Assembly: GCA_913774715.1 (NCBI GenBank)
Contig: CAJYHS010000246.1
Coordinates: forward strand, 1 to 64,000
Direction of reading: 5' to 3'
Origin: an uncultured Siphonobacter sp.
GTDB taxonomy: Bacteria > Bacteroidota > Bacteroidia > Cytophagales > Spirosomataceae
Length of the DNA: 64,000 nt
Below, piece after piece: positions 63,962-64,000 of the stretch (position 1 is its first letter; every line of letters starts with the position of its first letter). The notes under the pieces are model-generated. The model ran no database searches and had not been told where the DNA came from. It worked only from the letters and a program-made list of their open reading frames with translations. Made by a program: the position numbers and the translations under genes.

Positions 63962-64000
63962 TTTTCCACTGTCAGTCTACAAAATAAAATACTTGTGCAA

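Overview
The window looks like a chromosomal segment from a member of the Bacteroidota, most likely a Cytophagales/Spirosomaceae-type gliding or EPS-forming bacterium. The lineage call rests on several things: promoter -7 boxes of the form TAnnTTTG, two proteins with type IX secretion (T9SS) C-terminal sorting domains, bacillithiol synthesis (BshA), a geranylgeranylglycerol-phosphate-type UbiA enzyme, a likely sphingolipid/fatty acid hydroxylase and a NAMPT-type NAD salvage enzyme. The genus assignment is inference. No phage, transposase, integrase or CRISPR array was seen.

Layout. 1-113: 3' end of a 5S rRNA gene (the end of an rRNA operon) and its terminator. 283-11363: housekeeping genes, namely an SDR and LD-carboxypeptidase pair, UbiA, bshA, type II NADH dehydrogenase, fatty acid hydroxylase, recJ-lptB, a PurM-type AIR synthase and an overlapping HTH-DUF433 / small protein pair. 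11369-15790 (minus): an NAD salvage unit nadV-prs-nrtR with two tandem palindromes that look like NrtR operators, then a YjjG-like HAD phosphatase and a PD-(D/E)XK nuclease-like protein. 15971-30041: valS, plsC, gatC, an omega-amidase, a T9SS type B cargo protein, recG, a broken PIN toxin-antitoxin module and ileS. 30151-38494: an autoregulated membrane-protein/XRE pair, two GT39 glycosyltransferases, MscS, rpmB, a CPBP-like protein and a membrane-anchored nitrilase homologue lacking its catalytic cysteine.

38605-61000 is a surface polysaccharide region. It holds a DPM1-like GT2, a CDP-paratose-2-epimerase-like enzyme, a lipoprotein, three multi-pass GT2 synthases (two are tandem paralogues) and a tightly packed minus-strand operon. 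In transcription order that operon runs Wzy-like polymerase, single-domain response regulator, pseudo-receiver/sugar-transferase fusion, half-length TolC-like protein, Wzz/GumC-like co-polymerase, GT4, flippase and GT2. It reads as a complete Wzx/Wzy pathway with an unusual outer-membrane solution and built-in signalling domains. It is followed by an OafA-type acyltransferase, a large T9SS-secreted protein with two duplicated beta-helix halves, and a Wzi-like outer-membrane protein.

61054-63961: uracil phosphoribosyltransferase with a small membrane protein, a free methionine-R-sulfoxide reductase and a LacI-family regulator. The strongest items for a second look are the NrtR operators, the signalling-fused EPS operon with its half-length OEP protein, the single-base frameshift in the PIN toxin, the palindrome sitting on the promoter of the XRE operon, and two copies of a small inverted-repeat element.
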